Part shown: piece by piece, positions 13,513-22,269 of the stretch | How the letters are laid out: each line of letters begins with the position of its first letter | Numbering within the stretch: position 1 is the stretch's first letter | NCBI GenBank assembly: GCA_016792845.1 | Contig: JAEUKH010000036.1 | Span: 1-36,718 of the forward strand | DNA from: Myxococcales bacterium | GTDB lineage: Bacteria > Myxococcota_A > Polyangia > Polyangiales > Ga0077539 | Direction of reading: 5' to 3' | DNA: 36,718 nucleotides | Made by a program: the position numbers and the translations under genes | Notes under the pieces: generated by a model | Database searches by the model: none | Seen by the model: the letters and a program-made list of their open reading frames with translations, nothing else | What the model was told of the DNA's origin: nothing

Positions 13513-16137
13513 ATGCGACGCGTTCTGACCGCGCTGACGGTGATCGGGCTGGTCTTCGGGGCTTCGGGGTGCCGACAGCTCCGCGCGCGGCGTCATCGCC
13601 ACCGCCGCGGGTCTACGCTCCAAGCTGAAGTGAGCGCCCCGAGCGCCGCGACGGGTCGTTGGAGCGTCGAGCCCGCCGCGGGCCCGGCCCTGCGCTTTTC
13701 GATGGGCCACCACGCGGTCGGTGCGCTGCGGGTCGACCTCTTGCGGGCCGCGTCGGCGCCCTTCCCTGCCAGCGCGCTGGTGGCCGGGGCCGAGGTGCCC
13801 GACGGGTGGATCTTCGCCGCCGAAGACGGCACGGTGTACCGAGCGCCGCATTTTCTCGGGCCGCTTCGGGTGATCGGTGCGGTGCCCGCGCGGGCTCAGG
13901 CGCTCAGCGCCGCGCCGGGTGAGCTCCGCGGGGTTCAGAGCCACGGTCAGGCGGTCTTCTACGCCGACACGGGCGACACCTGGGTCGTCGACGAGCTCGG
14001 CGAGGCCCGTAAGCTCTCGCTCGCGCATGTTCTCTCGGGGGCCTTCCTCGACCCGCGCACGGGGCTCTTTCTGGTCGAGGGGGGCGCGCTGATGGTCACC
14101 CACGACGGCGGCGCCCACTTCGAGCCCGTGGCCCTCGACGGCGTGGTGCCCACGGCGGTGGCGTGGGTTCACGAGGCCCTCGTGGTGTACTCGACCGAGG
14201 CGACCTATCGCTGGGTCGACGGGCGCCTCCTTCGCGCCGACGACATGCCCGGGCTCGAGGTCTGGCGCGACGCCGACCGCGAGGTGCGGCCTGTGCTCGG
14301 GCGACGCGAGGCCGGGCTCACGCTCCCGACGAGCCCCGACGCGGCGGCGCGCTTTGACCGGAGCCGCTACGCCGTCATCGAAGACGACCATCTCTCGGTG
14401 CGCGACCTCAACACAGGGCTCGAAGACATTCACGAGGGCCTCCCGGGGAGCGCGTGTCGGCTCTACGAGAGCGCCACGGGGCTCAAGGCCGTCTGCACCG
14501 TCGCGAGCACCGAACGGGTGCTCTTCACCCGCGAGACCGGAGGGCGCTGGCGACCGCTGCGTGACGAGCGAAACCACGAGCCCATCGGCGAGCTCGTCTT
14601 CGACCTCCAGACGCCCCTTTGGGCCGCCTCGGGGCCTTGCGAGACCCGCGACCCGGTGCCCGACCCGCGGGCCCTCTGTGTGGTCTCACGCGACGCCCGC
14701 GGACAGACCGTGCAGGTCACCCGGCGGCTCCCCTTCGATGCGCGCCCGGTGTCGGCCTCTCACGGCGCGGTGCTCGTCACCGAATACGCCGCGGGCGCCG
14801 ACGGGGTGCGGGCGGCCCTCGTGCGCAGCGACGCGGTGACGACGTTTGTGCTCCCGACCCGCGGGGCGATGGCCCTCACGGCGCGGCTGAGCGCGCAGCA
14901 CGTCGTCGTCGACGCGCCCCTCGCAGACGGGGCGGTGGGGCTCATGGTGGGCGCCCTCGACGCCGACGGGAGCGTCCGTTTCGCCGCGCAGCCCGCCCTC
15001 ACGGGGGCTCGGCTCGTGGCCGTCGGCGCCGAGGCGAGCGTCGCCGTCAACGCGACGGGCGTTCCGCGTTTTTTTCACCTTCGGACGGGGCGCTCGACGC
15101 TGTCGTCTCCGGTCGCGGGGAGCCCCACGGTGCTCGGCTTCGACCCCTCGTCGACGGGCTACTGTGTGGGCCCGCGGTGCAGGCTCGGCGAGGCCGAGTT
15201 TGTCTTCGGCGCAGCCGGTCAGCCGCCCCTCGTCGCGCGGGCCTCGGCGATCGCGGCGCCCACCCCTGCCCGCGAGGTGACCCTCGATTGCGCGCCCGGA
15301 CGTGCCTCGGCGACGGCCTCCGGGGCGCCCTCGATGCGGGTCGCCGAGGCGGCCCGTGATCGCTGGCAAAATGGCGAAGTTACAGTAGAATTCGGAGGCC
15401 AACCCCCGGTGACGCAGCGCCTCGCGGTGCCCCCTCGGCTGCCCGGCGCGAGCCTCGACCGGCGGCGGGCGCTCGACCCGCGCGTCAGTGCCCTCGCGCT
15501 CTTGCGTCGCGACGAGCGCGGCTTCGACGCGGTGCTCGCGAGCCCGGGGTTCATTCGTCACATCGCGGGGCTCGAAGGGGCCACCGAGGCGACGCTTCTG
15601 CCCTTCGCGCCGGGTCACCTCGGGCTGCTGTTTTCGCAGCGACGCGAGGGCGTTTACTACACCAGCCTCCTGCGCTTCGACAGCGCCCTTGGCGCGCCCC
15701 TCGGGCGACGCAAGGCGGTCTACGGTGCGCGGTTCGGGCTCCCTGGCGCGGGGGTGTATGGCGCCCGCGATGTGCTCATGCACCTCGACGCGATCGATGC
15801 GGCGCACCTCGCGACTCCAGAGGGCGAGACGGTGTTGCAGCTGCGGCTCGACCCGCAGCGGCCCTGCGGCGAGGCCCAGGCCGAAGGAGAGGTCTTTCGC
15901 CAACGCGCGGCGATCACGGTGCTTTTGGGCGACGCGCGGCTTGCGTCGGGCCACGACGGGGGCGCCGACTCGGCGGTCGAGGTGTGGCAGGTGCGCGGCG
16001 CCGAGGCGTGCCTCGCGGGCTTTGTGCTGGGCCCAGAGACCGCGCGGTGGACGCTCCGGCGTGTGGGATCGAGCTTCGAGGGCGTGGCCGTCGTAAACGG
16101 CCAGCCGCAGCCCGTTCAGTGTCAGCTCTCACACTGA
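13513..16137 (+). CDS. Large (874-aa) lipoprotein of unknown function
   Basis: The signal peptide MRRVLTALTVIGLVFGASGC ends in a lipobox with Cys20, followed by a short Arg/His-rich stretch and then about 830 residues of repeated beta-rich units. Phrases such as DGTVYRAPHF, TGDTWVVDELG, GGALMVTHDGGAHFEPVAL and SSTGYCVG suggest a propeller of the sortilin/BNR type: Asp-box-like 'THDGGAHFE' and 'RETGGRWRP' are visible. It has about ten scattered Cys. The GTG at 13510 is an alternative start. Its end overlaps by 9 nt the convergent YkgJ-like gene. It is probably on the outer membrane or in the periplasm. The function is unknown and the propeller call is inference. Confidence 0.8.
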   Translation: MRRVLTALTVIGLVFGASGCRQLRARRHRHRRGSTLQAEVSAPSAATGRWSVEPAAGPALRFSMGHHAVGALRVDLLRAASAPFPASALVAGAEVPDGWIFAAEDGTVYRAPHFLGPLRVIGAVPARAQALSAAPGELRGVQSHGQAVFYADTGDTWVVDELGEARKLSLAHVLSGAFLDPRTGLFLVEGGALMVTHDGGAHFEPVALDGVVPTAVAWVHEALVVYSTEATYRWVDGRLLRADDMPGLEVWRDADREVRPVLGRREAGLTLPTSPDAAARFDRSRYAVIEDDHLSVRDLNTGLEDIHEGLPGSACRLYESATGLKAVCTVASTERVLFTRETGGRWRPLRDERNHEPIGELVFDLQTPLWAASGPCETRDPVPDPRALCVVSRDARGQTVQVTRRLPFDARPVSASHGAVLVTEYAAGADGVRAALVRSDAVTTFVLPTRGAMALTARLSAQHVVVDAPLADGAVGLMVGALDADGSVRFAAQPALTGARLVAVGAEASVAVNATGVPRFFHLRTGRSTLSSPVAGSPTVLGFDPSSTGYCVGPRCRLGEAEFVFGAAGQPPLVARASAIAAPTPAREVTLDCAPGRASATASGAPSMRVAEAARDRWQNGEVTVEFGGQPPVTQRLAVPPRLPGASLDRRRALDPRVSALALLRRDERGFDAVLASPGFIRHIAGLEGATEATLLPFAPGHLGLLFSQRREGVYYTSLLRFDSALGAPLGRRKAVYGARFGLPGAGVYGARDVLMHLDAIDAAHLATPEGETVLQLRLDPQRPCGEAQAEGEVFRQRAAITVLLGDARLASGHDGGADSAVEVWQVRGAEACLAGFVLGPETARWTLRRVGSSFEGVAVVNGQPQPVQCQLSH

Positions 16138-16557
16138 CATGACGCTGCGGCGACCGTCGCGGTAGTGAAGATGGAGCGGGTGCCTCGCGGCGAGGGCGTC
16201 GAGCAAGGGCGCGACCGCGGGGGCGCCGAGGGCGCCGGGCCAGAGCTCGATGGCGACGAGGCGGGTCTCACCGTCGGCGCGGTCGATGAAGCCGTCGAAC
16301 ATCACCCCGAGCTGATCGGGGCGGTGCGCGGCGTCGGCGAGACCGCCGCGGAGCCAGAGACAGTGAAACGCGCGACACGCCGCGGGGCGGTCGGGGTGGA
16401 TGCCGCAGCCCGCGTCGGCCACGGCGTCGCAGCGGGTGCCGCCGGGCTTGTTGCGCTCGGCGACGGCCATCACGGTGCAGCAGACGGTGCATCCGTCGCA
16501 GTCGCGCTCGGGGGCGGCGCCGCGCCCGAGGAGCCGCGAGACGCTCACGAGGCTCAC
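16129..16557 (-). CDS. YkgJ-family cysteine-cluster protein
   Basis: A 142-aa protein with the YkgJ/CxxCxxCC zinc- or iron-chelating cluster: Cys20, 23, 26 and 27 in CDGCTVCC, then Cys43, Cys51 in CGIHPDRPAAC (Cys61) and Cys66 in AFHCLW. The pattern CxIHxxRPxxCRxF is the family signature. It is probably cytoplasmic. The GTG start overlaps the stop of the SUMF1-like gene (GTGA), so the two are translationally coupled. It is the last gene of the DUF1592/DUF1552 operon. The metal and role are not established for this family. Confidence 0.85.
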   Translation of the reverse strand: MSLVSVSRLLGRGAAPERDCDGCTVCCTVMAVAERNKPGGTRCDAVADAGCGIHPDRPAACRAFHCLWLRGGLADAAHRPDQLGVMFDGFIDRADGETRLVAIELWPGALGAPAVAPLLDALAARHPLHLHYRDGRRSVMSV

Positions 16558-17387
16558 GGCGTCACCGCGCAGCGGAAGCCGCTCACGGGGTACGCGCCGG
16601 TGGGCTCGTGGTGAACGCGGTTGGTGCTGCGGAGGCCGTCTGGCCAGTAGTTCCACGCGCCGCCGCGGAGCACGCGCTCGCAGCGCGCGGGGATGCCCAT
16701 GGCGCCGGTGAACGCGTACGCGCCGCGCCGCCTGAGGTCTGCGTAGGTGGCCAGCGCCCTGGCGCACGTGGGCTCGGTCTCGGGGCTCCGGTAGGCGTAA
16801 GGGTCGTAGACCGTGGCGGTCCACTCCCAGACGTTGCCGGCCATGTCGAGGGCGCCGAAGGCCGACGCGCCCGCGGGTCGCGAGCCTACGCTGGCGGGCT
16901 CTCCGACGTTCATCCGGAGGCCGTAGACGGCCCGCGCGGGGGTGGGCGCCTCGTTGCCCCAGGGGTAGACCCTTCGGTCGCTCCCGCGGGCGGCCTTCTC
17001 CCACTCGGCCTCGGTGGGGAGCCGCGCGCCCGCCCATTGGCAGTATCGCTCGGCCATGAACCATGTCACCCCGGTCACCGGCGCGTCGGGGTTGACCCAC
17101 CCGCGGCGCAGCGACGCGTCGTTGCAGACCCGCGCGCGGACGCAGCGAAAATAGTCTCTACGCGTGACCTCGTGGCGGTCGATGGCGAAGGCCGCGAGCA
17201 CCCGGGTGTGGGCGGGCCGCTCGTCGGGTTCGCCGCCCGCGTCGGCGCCCATGGTGAAGGGCCCCGCGGGCACGAGCACCCTGTCGGCCGCGGGGGGCGT
17301 CGCGGGGGTGCTGCGTTGCCAGCGTTGGGCCGCGAGCGGCGAGGCGCACGCGGTCACCGCGAGAAAGATTTCAGGGCGAACCCGCAT
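16554..17387 (-). CDS. SUMF1/FGE-sulfatase-domain lipoprotein (not a true FGE)
   Basis: A 277-aa protein with a short signal ending in VTAC (lipobox) and then an FGE-sulfatase domain. The domain contains VPAGPFTMGADAGGEPDERPAH, IDRHEVTRRDYFRCV, VTGVTWFMAERYCQWAGARLPTEAEWEKAARG, YPWGN, DMAGNVWEW, RVLRGGAWN and GFRCA near the end. True formylglycine-generating enzymes need a Cys pair near the C-terminus; only the GFRC Cys is present. So a non-catalytic or different activity is likely, as in many bacterial SUMF1-like proteins. It lies 80 bp after the DUF1552 gene and is coupled to the YkgJ gene. Confidence 0.88.
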   Translation of the reverse strand: MRVRPEIFLAVTACASPLAAQRWQRSTPATPPAADRVLVPAGPFTMGADAGGEPDERPAHTRVLAAFAIDRHEVTRRDYFRCVRARVCNDASLRRGWVNPDAPVTGVTWFMAERYCQWAGARLPTEAEWEKAARGSDRRVYPWGNEAPTPARAVYGLRMNVGEPASVGSRPAGASAFGALDMAGNVWEWTATVYDPYAYRSPETEPTCARALATYADLRRRGAYAFTGAMGIPARCERVLRGGAWNYWPDGLRSTNRVHHEPTGAYPVSGFRCAVTP

Positions 17388-17467
17388 GGGCCCGAATCTG
17401 CCACGCCTCGCCGTCGACGCAGCACCATTCGGCGCAGGTTCTTCAGGCCGCAAGAGCGGGGTCGCGA

Positions 17468-18835
17468 TCAGGCCAGGAGGCTCGAAATCACCGTGCTGGT
17501 CGCGCCGGGGCCTGCGCCGAAGCTCGGGCGCGGGTCGCCCATCGCGCGGAGCATCGTGAGGAGCACATTCGTGGTGTTCTCTCGGCTCGACGAGCGCGCA
17601 TGAACGCCGCCCCGGAGCCGCCCCCCCGCGCGCCCCGCCACGATCACCGGGAACTCATCGTTCGAGTGCGTGAAGCCCTCTGAGAGCTCCGTGGTGGCCA
17701 AGACCGCCGTGGCGTCGAGAAGGTTCTGAGCGCCCTCCTGGGTCTCTCGCAGACGATTCAAGAAGTACGCGAGTTGCTCCATCGTGAAGCGGATCGCGCC
17801 GTGCACGGTGGGCTGCGGCTCAGCGCCGCCTGCGCGCTCATCGTGGCAGATCTGGTGCAGACCGTTCTGCGCCCCGGCCATCCAGTACACGGTGCCGGCG
17901 CCGCAGGGCGAGAACAAGATCGACACGACGCGGGTGAGGTCGCAGGCCATGGCCATGGCCACGAGGTCGCTCATCACGCGGTTCTTCTCGGCGATTTGTT
18001 CGCGCCCCATCTGATCGGGGTACCCCTCGGCGGGGGTGGTCGGGGTCGAGCATTGCAGCGACGGGCCCGCGGCGAGGCGCAGCTCGATGGCCCGGATGCT
18101 CTCGGTGTGCTGCGCGAGGCGCATGCGATCAGCGGCCGACACGCGCTGCGAGAGCGCTGTCAGATCGCCGCGTACGGCGTCGAGCACGCTGCGCCGCGCG
18201 GCGGCCACCTGCGAGCCGATCACCTCGGCGCCGAAGAGGCGGTTGAACAGCCGACGGGGCTCGTATTCGGCCGCGTTGACGTTGTTCGGCCCGTTGTGTG
18301 AGAGGTGCTGAAAGGTGGTGCCCTCGTCGGTGCCGGTGAAGCGGCACACGCCGACCTCGAGCGAACGAAATCGCCCGCGGGTCATGGGGTTGTCCCACAG
18401 GCGTTGGGCCACGACCTGGTCGATGGTGGGCCCGGCGCAGGTCGAGACGATGGTGTCGCGGGTGGTGCCGAGCTGGTGGTACCGCTGCCCCGTGAGGATG
18501 CCCGTCATGCCCGAGTGATGCGGGTGCGTGGCGGTCTTGATCTCGAAGCCCGTGACGGGGCTCACATAGGGCTTGAGCGCGGGCGTCGCGAGGGGCTCGG
18601 TCTCGCTCCGCGGCTGCCAGGCCGTGCCCGTACCCGTCGGGAGCCACTGGGCGCGGCGGATGCCGTTACCCCAGAACCAGAGCGCGAACCGCGTCGGCGG
18701 CGGGCCGTCGGCGTAGGCGAGCCCGTTGGCGTCGAACATCGCCTCAAGGGGCGGCAGGGCCAGCGACACCGCGGCGCCGCCGAAGAGGCCGCGGAGCACC
18801 GAACGTCGGGTCAATCGAATGCGCATGTGGGTCAC
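17468..18835 (-). CDS. DUF1552 protein with Tat-type signal
   Basis: A 455-aa protein of the DUF1552 family (found in Planctomycetes and Myxococcota beside DUF1592 proteins). The twin-arginine-like leader RLTRRSVLRGLFGGAAVSLALP marks export in a folded state. Family features follow: LWFWGNGIRRAQWLP, HHSGMTGILTG, TIDQVVAQRL, RSLEVGVCR, NVNAAEYEPRRLFNRLFG, YPDQMGREQIAEKNRVMSDLVAMA and HDERA, with a C-terminal FPVIVAGRAGGRL. The fold is alkaline-phosphatase/sulfatase-like by family knowledge. No activity is established. The GTG start overlaps the DUF1592 stop (GTGA); an ATG three codons later is possible. Confidence 0.88.
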   Translation of the reverse strand: MTHMRIRLTRRSVLRGLFGGAAVSLALPPLEAMFDANGLAYADGPPPTRFALWFWGNGIRRAQWLPTGTGTAWQPRSETEPLATPALKPYVSPVTGFEIKTATHPHHSGMTGILTGQRYHQLGTTRDTIVSTCAGPTIDQVVAQRLWDNPMTRGRFRSLEVGVCRFTGTDEGTTFQHLSHNGPNNVNAAEYEPRRLFNRLFGAEVIGSQVAAARRSVLDAVRGDLTALSQRVSAADRMRLAQHTESIRAIELRLAAGPSLQCSTPTTPAEGYPDQMGREQIAEKNRVMSDLVAMAMACDLTRVVSILFSPCGAGTVYWMAGAQNGLHQICHDERAGGAEPQPTVHGAIRFTMEQLAYFLNRLRETQEGAQNLLDATAVLATTELSEGFTHSNDEFPVIVAGRAGGRLRGGVHARSSSRENTTNVLLTMLRAMGDPRPSFGAGPGATSTVISSLLA

Positions 18836-20595
18836 ATCCCCTGCGAGGCGTAGCGAAAGCCGTCGCTGCTCACGAGGTCGAGCGCGAGGGCCCGAAACCT
18901 GAAACCGTTCGACTCAAACTGTTGGGCCAAGGCGCGCAGCCCCGCGGCCTCGGCGTCGGTCTCTTTGTGCGCCGTCGCGTAGCGGTAGAGCTGCCGGGCG
19001 ATGCAGCCGCCGACCCGCGGGTGGCGACGCAAGAGGGCCGCCATCTCGCGGGCGTTGCGGTACGCGATGCCGTCGACCTCGCCGCGGGGGTCGACCGGGA
19101 GGCCGTTGTCGGTGGTGCGGTACACCCCGAGGCTGTCGAAGTTTTCGAAGCCAAAACCCAGCGGATCCATCAGGTTGTGGCAGCCCGCGCAGGTGGGGTC
19201 GCTGCGGTGCTGTTCGAGCCGCTGCCGGAGGGTCTGGGGCACCCCGGAGGGCTCGGGCAGGTTGGTCGCGACGCCAGGCGGAGGCGGCAGAATCTCTTGG
19301 CAGAGGAGGCTCTGACGCACGAAGCGACCGCGCAGGGTCGGGCTCGTCGCCGCGGCGTGCGCGTTCAACGCGAGGAAGCCCGCAGTGGTCAAGATGCCCG
19401 CCCGAGGCCCGCCCATCGGGAGCTCGACCCGGGCGAAGCCGGGGCCCGCGGAGCTGAGGTTGTAAAGCCGCGCGAGGTCGTCGTTCAGGTACGTCGCGCG
19501 GGTGTCGAACATCGCGCGGAGGTCGACGTCTTGGGCGAACACGACGTCGTCGATGAGGCGCACGATCTCGCCCCGCATGCTCGCCCCGAGCGTGCTCGTA
19601 AACAACGGAAACAACTGCGGATTTCGAGAGATCGTGTCGAGTCGATCGAGCTTGAAGTACTCGGCGAAGAAGTCGCCCACTGCGGCGCGCGCCCGCGGGT
19701 CTGCGAGGAGCCGCGCGGCCTCGACTCGGAGCCCCGCCGCGGTGTCGAGCGCGCCCCGCGCGGCGGCGCTGAGGAGGGCGTCGTCGGGCGGCGCATTCCA
19801 CAGGACGAAGGCGAGGCGCGAGGCGAGCTCGTAGCCCGAGAGCTTGAGCCAGCCTGGGCGGGCGGGGTCGGGGCTGCCGAGCTCGACGCGGTAGAGAAAG
19901 TTGGGCGACTCGAGCAGGCCCGCGGTCGCATATTCGAGGCCCGCCCACACATCGCGGAAGGTGCCGTGCACGGCCCGCGACACGCCCACCCACCGCGTCA
20001 GCTCGGCGTCGCTGAGGGGGCGGCGCCAGGCGAGGCGGCCGAAGCGCTGGAGGTAGGCCCGCGCGCACGCGTCATCGGGCGCCGTCGGGGTGCAGCCCAC
20101 GAGGCTCACCCGCGCGGTGGCGTTCGTGAACACCTGGTGGGCCACGTCGAGGGCTGCCGCGTCGTACTGCTCGGCGGCCCGAGGGGCCACGGTGAGCTGC
20201 GCGGCGCCGATGGTGGTGAAGCCGTGAAGGGGCGTGTCGACGTCGAGGTCGGTGGGGAGCCTCGCAGCGCTGCCGAAGAGCGCGCCCAGGGCGTTGGCGT
20301 ACTGCCGCCGGGTTAGGCGCTGCAAGGTCACCGCGCCGGGGGCGTAGGGCGCTTCGACGGTCGGCGCGCCCGCGTCGGGGGCCGCGTCGGGCTGCGCGTC
20401 GCGCGGGCTCGGGGGCTGATCGTTCGCGACGCCGAGGTCGCGCGACGCGGGGCGATCGAGGGCGATCGCGTCATCGAAGGCCGCCGCATCGGGCTCGGCC
20501 GCGGCCTCGACGCCCTCACCCGGGAAGCACCCCCCCAGCCCCACCATCGCGCCCAACACCCACGGCGTCAGGCGCCTCGCTCGGCCTGCTCTCAT
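18832..20595 (-). CDS. DUF1592/DUF1588/DUF1585 lipoprotein with CxxCH motif
   Basis: A 587-aa lipoprotein (lipobox LGGC, Cys23; Asp/Ala/Pro linker to about residue 85). Domains in order: DUF1587 (RLTRRQYANALGALFG), DUF1595 (DDACARAYLQRFGRLAWRRPLSDAEL), DUF1592 (LESPNFLYRVELG to NDDLARLYNL), DUF1588 (RAGILTTAGFLALNAHAAATSPTLRG, then a haem-type motif CAGCH at Cys469, Cys472, His473) and DUF1585 at the end. In this family the CxxCH is taken to bind haem c. The gene has AGGAGG 4 nt before the ATG, and TATCAT upstream is a -10 candidate. It leads the operon with DUF1552, SUMF1-like and YkgJ genes and is divergent from another CxxxxCH lipoprotein. Confidence 0.92.
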   Translation of the reverse strand: MRAGRARRLTPWVLGAMVGLGGCFPGEGVEAAAEPDAAAFDDAIALDRPASRDLGVANDQPPSPRDAQPDAAPDAGAPTVEAPYAPGAVTLQRLTRRQYANALGALFGSAARLPTDLDVDTPLHGFTTIGAAQLTVAPRAAEQYDAAALDVAHQVFTNATARVSLVGCTPTAPDDACARAYLQRFGRLAWRRPLSDAELTRWVGVSRAVHGTFRDVWAGLEYATAGLLESPNFLYRVELGSPDPARPGWLKLSGYELASRLAFVLWNAPPDDALLSAAARGALDTAAGLRVEAARLLADPRARAAVGDFFAEYFKLDRLDTISRNPQLFPLFTSTLGASMRGEIVRLIDDVVFAQDVDLRAMFDTRATYLNDDLARLYNLSSAGPGFARVELPMGGPRAGILTTAGFLALNAHAAATSPTLRGRFVRQSLLCQEILPPPPGVATNLPEPSGVPQTLRQRLEQHRSDPTCAGCHNLMDPLGFGFENFDSLGVYRTTDNGLPVDPRGEVDGIAYRNAREMAALLRRHPRVGGCIARQLYRYATAHKETDAEAAGLRALAQQFESNGFRFRALALDLVSSDGFRYASQGM

Positions 20596-20599
20596 GCTG

Positions 20600-20629
20600 C
20601 CTCCTGCACGAACATCACCGGCGATGATA
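20600..20629. promoter_or_regulatory. 45-bp divergent control region of the DUF1592 operon
   Basis: The minus strand has TATCAT (20624-20629) as a -10 candidate and AGGAGG (20600-20605) as the DUF1592 ribosome site. The plus strand has TAGAAC (20628-20633) 7 nt before the GTG at 20641. The two -10 candidates overlap, so the two transcripts must compete or be co-controlled. Confidence 0.4.
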
Positions 20630-20640
20630 GAACCACCTGC

Positions 20641-22224
20641 GTGACCTCTGCATCGCTTCTCTTACGACTTTTCGCAACGGTCACCCTGTTGACCACCTTC
20701 GGGTGTTCGGGCGACGCGACCGAGGTCGTGCGCGACGACGCAGGCGACCTCGGCTTCGAAGACCTCGGGCCCGGCGCTCAGCCCGTCGACGCCGCGTCGC
20801 TCCCGCCGTGCACCCTCGCGGGCGATGTCGAGGCGACGCTCTTGCGCCCGCGCTGCGCCACCAGCGGGTGCCACACGGCGCTCGACCTCGCGGGCGGGCT
20901 CGACCTCCAGAGCCCGTCGATTCGCTCGCGGCTGAGCGGCACCCGGGCCCTCACCTGCGCGGGGCAGACCTTGCTCGTGCCGGGGCGCCCTGACGAGAGC
21001 TACCTGGTCGCGAAGCTCCTGCCGAGGCCTGGGTGCGGCGCGGTGATGCCCCTCAACGCCGCGGCCTTCACCGCCGACGAGGTCGCGTGCGTGCGCCGCT
21101 GGGTGGCCGAGCACCGGCCCGGCGTCGACGCCGACGCGGGGGCGAGCACGAGCGATCTCGGGCCCCGTGACGCGGGCGCGGCCGAGGCGAGCACGCCCTG
21201 CGCCGAGAGCGACCGCGACGGCGACGGGTTCGGCACCGACCGCAGCTGCGCGACCCGCGACTGCGACGACACCAACCTCTCGATCTACCCGGGCGCCACC
21301 GAGGCGTGCAACGGCCTCGACGACGACTGCAACGGCCGCGTCGACGACGGCTTCGTCACCGCGGCGTGCGGGGTCGGGGCGTGCCGTCGCGAGGCTCCGC
21401 TCTGCGTCAACGGGCGCTTTCAAGCGTGCACCCCGGCGACGCCGAGCGTCGAGGTGTGCGACGGCGTCGACAACGACTGCGACGGCGAGGTCGACGAGGG
21501 CGTCGCGCCGATGCGCTGCGGGATGGGCCGCTGCGAGCGCACGGTGATGTGCGCCGGGGGGCGCTTCGCGGCGTGCGTTCCGGGGGCGGCGTCGGCCGAG
21601 GTGTGCGACGGCGTCGACAACGATTGCGACGGCCAGGTCGACGAGAACTTTCGCGCCGCGGTCGAGCAGACCAGCTACACCCAGCTCGCGATGCGCCACG
21701 ACGGGTGCAACCAGACGAGCCGCTCGGGGCCCGCCTGCAACGCCGCCATCAACCGCTTCTGCAACGGCCGCGGCTGCGCCACCACGGGCTTCGGCCCGGT
21801 CGAGAACAGCGGCGACGTCAGCGTCGTCACCTGCGTGCGCGGCGCCACGCAGAACACGAGCTACACCGAGCTCGCCCGCGCCCACGACGGCTGCAACGGC
21901 TCTAGCCAGCGCATGGGCCCCGAGTGCAACGCGGCCATCCATCGGTACTGCGCCGGGCGGGGCTTCGTGTCGGGCTTCGGCCCCCTCGAAAACAGCGGCG
22001 ACTTTGCCGCAGTGAGCTGCCTCTCGGCGGGCGCCGCGACGCTGGTCAACACGCGGTACAGCGAGCTCTCGGGCTCGCACGCGGGGTGCACCCAGGGCGT
22101 GCGCTGGGGCCCCGATTGTAACGCCGCCATCCACCGCTTCTGCGCGGGACGGGGCTTCGCGTCGGGCTTCGGTCCGGTCGAGAACAACGGCGATTTTGCC
22201 GCTGTGGTCTGTGTGTCGCGCTGA
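20641..22224 (+). CDS. Cys-rich lipoprotein: CxxxxCH, MopE-type motifs and three 60-aa repeats
   Basis: A 527-aa lipoprotein (GTG start; lipobox TFGC, Cys22). Residues 55-160 form a cytochrome-like domain with CATSGCH (Cys72 to His78) and a second Cys pair. Three MopE-type Asp-rich metal motifs follow (residues about 200-335): DCDDTNLSIYPGATEACNG with DDDCNGRVDDG, then two VCDGVDNDCDGxVDE units. Three repeats of about 60 aa end the protein (from residue about 342), each with SYTxLA-x-x-HDGC, GPxCNAAIHRxC-x-GRGF and SGFGPxENxGDxAxVxC. It is divergent from the DUF1592 operon and probably works at the outer surface with it. Haem and metal binding are inferred from motifs. Confidence 0.88.
   Translation: MTSASLLLRLFATVTLLTTFGCSGDATEVVRDDAGDLGFEDLGPGAQPVDAASLPPCTLAGDVEATLLRPRCATSGCHTALDLAGGLDLQSPSIRSRLSGTRALTCAGQTLLVPGRPDESYLVAKLLPRPGCGAVMPLNAAAFTADEVACVRRWVAEHRPGVDADAGASTSDLGPRDAGAAEASTPCAESDRDGDGFGTDRSCATRDCDDTNLSIYPGATEACNGLDDDCNGRVDDGFVTAACGVGACRREAPLCVNGRFQACTPATPSVEVCDGVDNDCDGEVDEGVAPMRCGMGRCERTVMCAGGRFAACVPGAASAEVCDGVDNDCDGQVDENFRAAVEQTSYTQLAMRHDGCNQTSRSGPACNAAINRFCNGRGCATTGFGPVENSGDVSVVTCVRGATQNTSYTELARAHDGCNGSSQRMGPECNAAIHRYCAGRGFVSGFGPLENSGDFAAVSCLSAGAATLVNTRYSELSGSHAGCTQGVRWGPDCNAAIHRFCAGRGFASGFGPVENNGDFAAVVCVSR
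21664..22215 (+). repeat. Three coding repeats of about 180 bp
   Basis: Three consecutive coding units start near 21664, 21847 and 22048. Each encodes the same Cys-containing unit with a GPxCNAA core and GFGPxEN end. The DNA is alike but not identical, so duplication is not very recent. Confidence 0.7.
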
Positions 22225-22257
22225 CGATTGTGGGCCCGCCGCCGACGCGCCGTGATG

Positions 22258-22263
22258 TAGCGT
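22258..22263 (+). promoter_or_regulatory. TAGCGT -10-like box, 6 nt before the lipoprotein ATG
   Basis: TAGCGT (TAnnnT) ends 6 nt before the ATG at 22270. The preceding TG is like an extended -10. No Shine-Dalgarno is present. Confidence 0.4.
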
Positions 22264-22269
22264 TTCGGC

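Noticed and set aside
21664..22215. CRISPR-like array
   Set aside because: The repeats are long, coding and contiguous without spacers; no cas genes are present.
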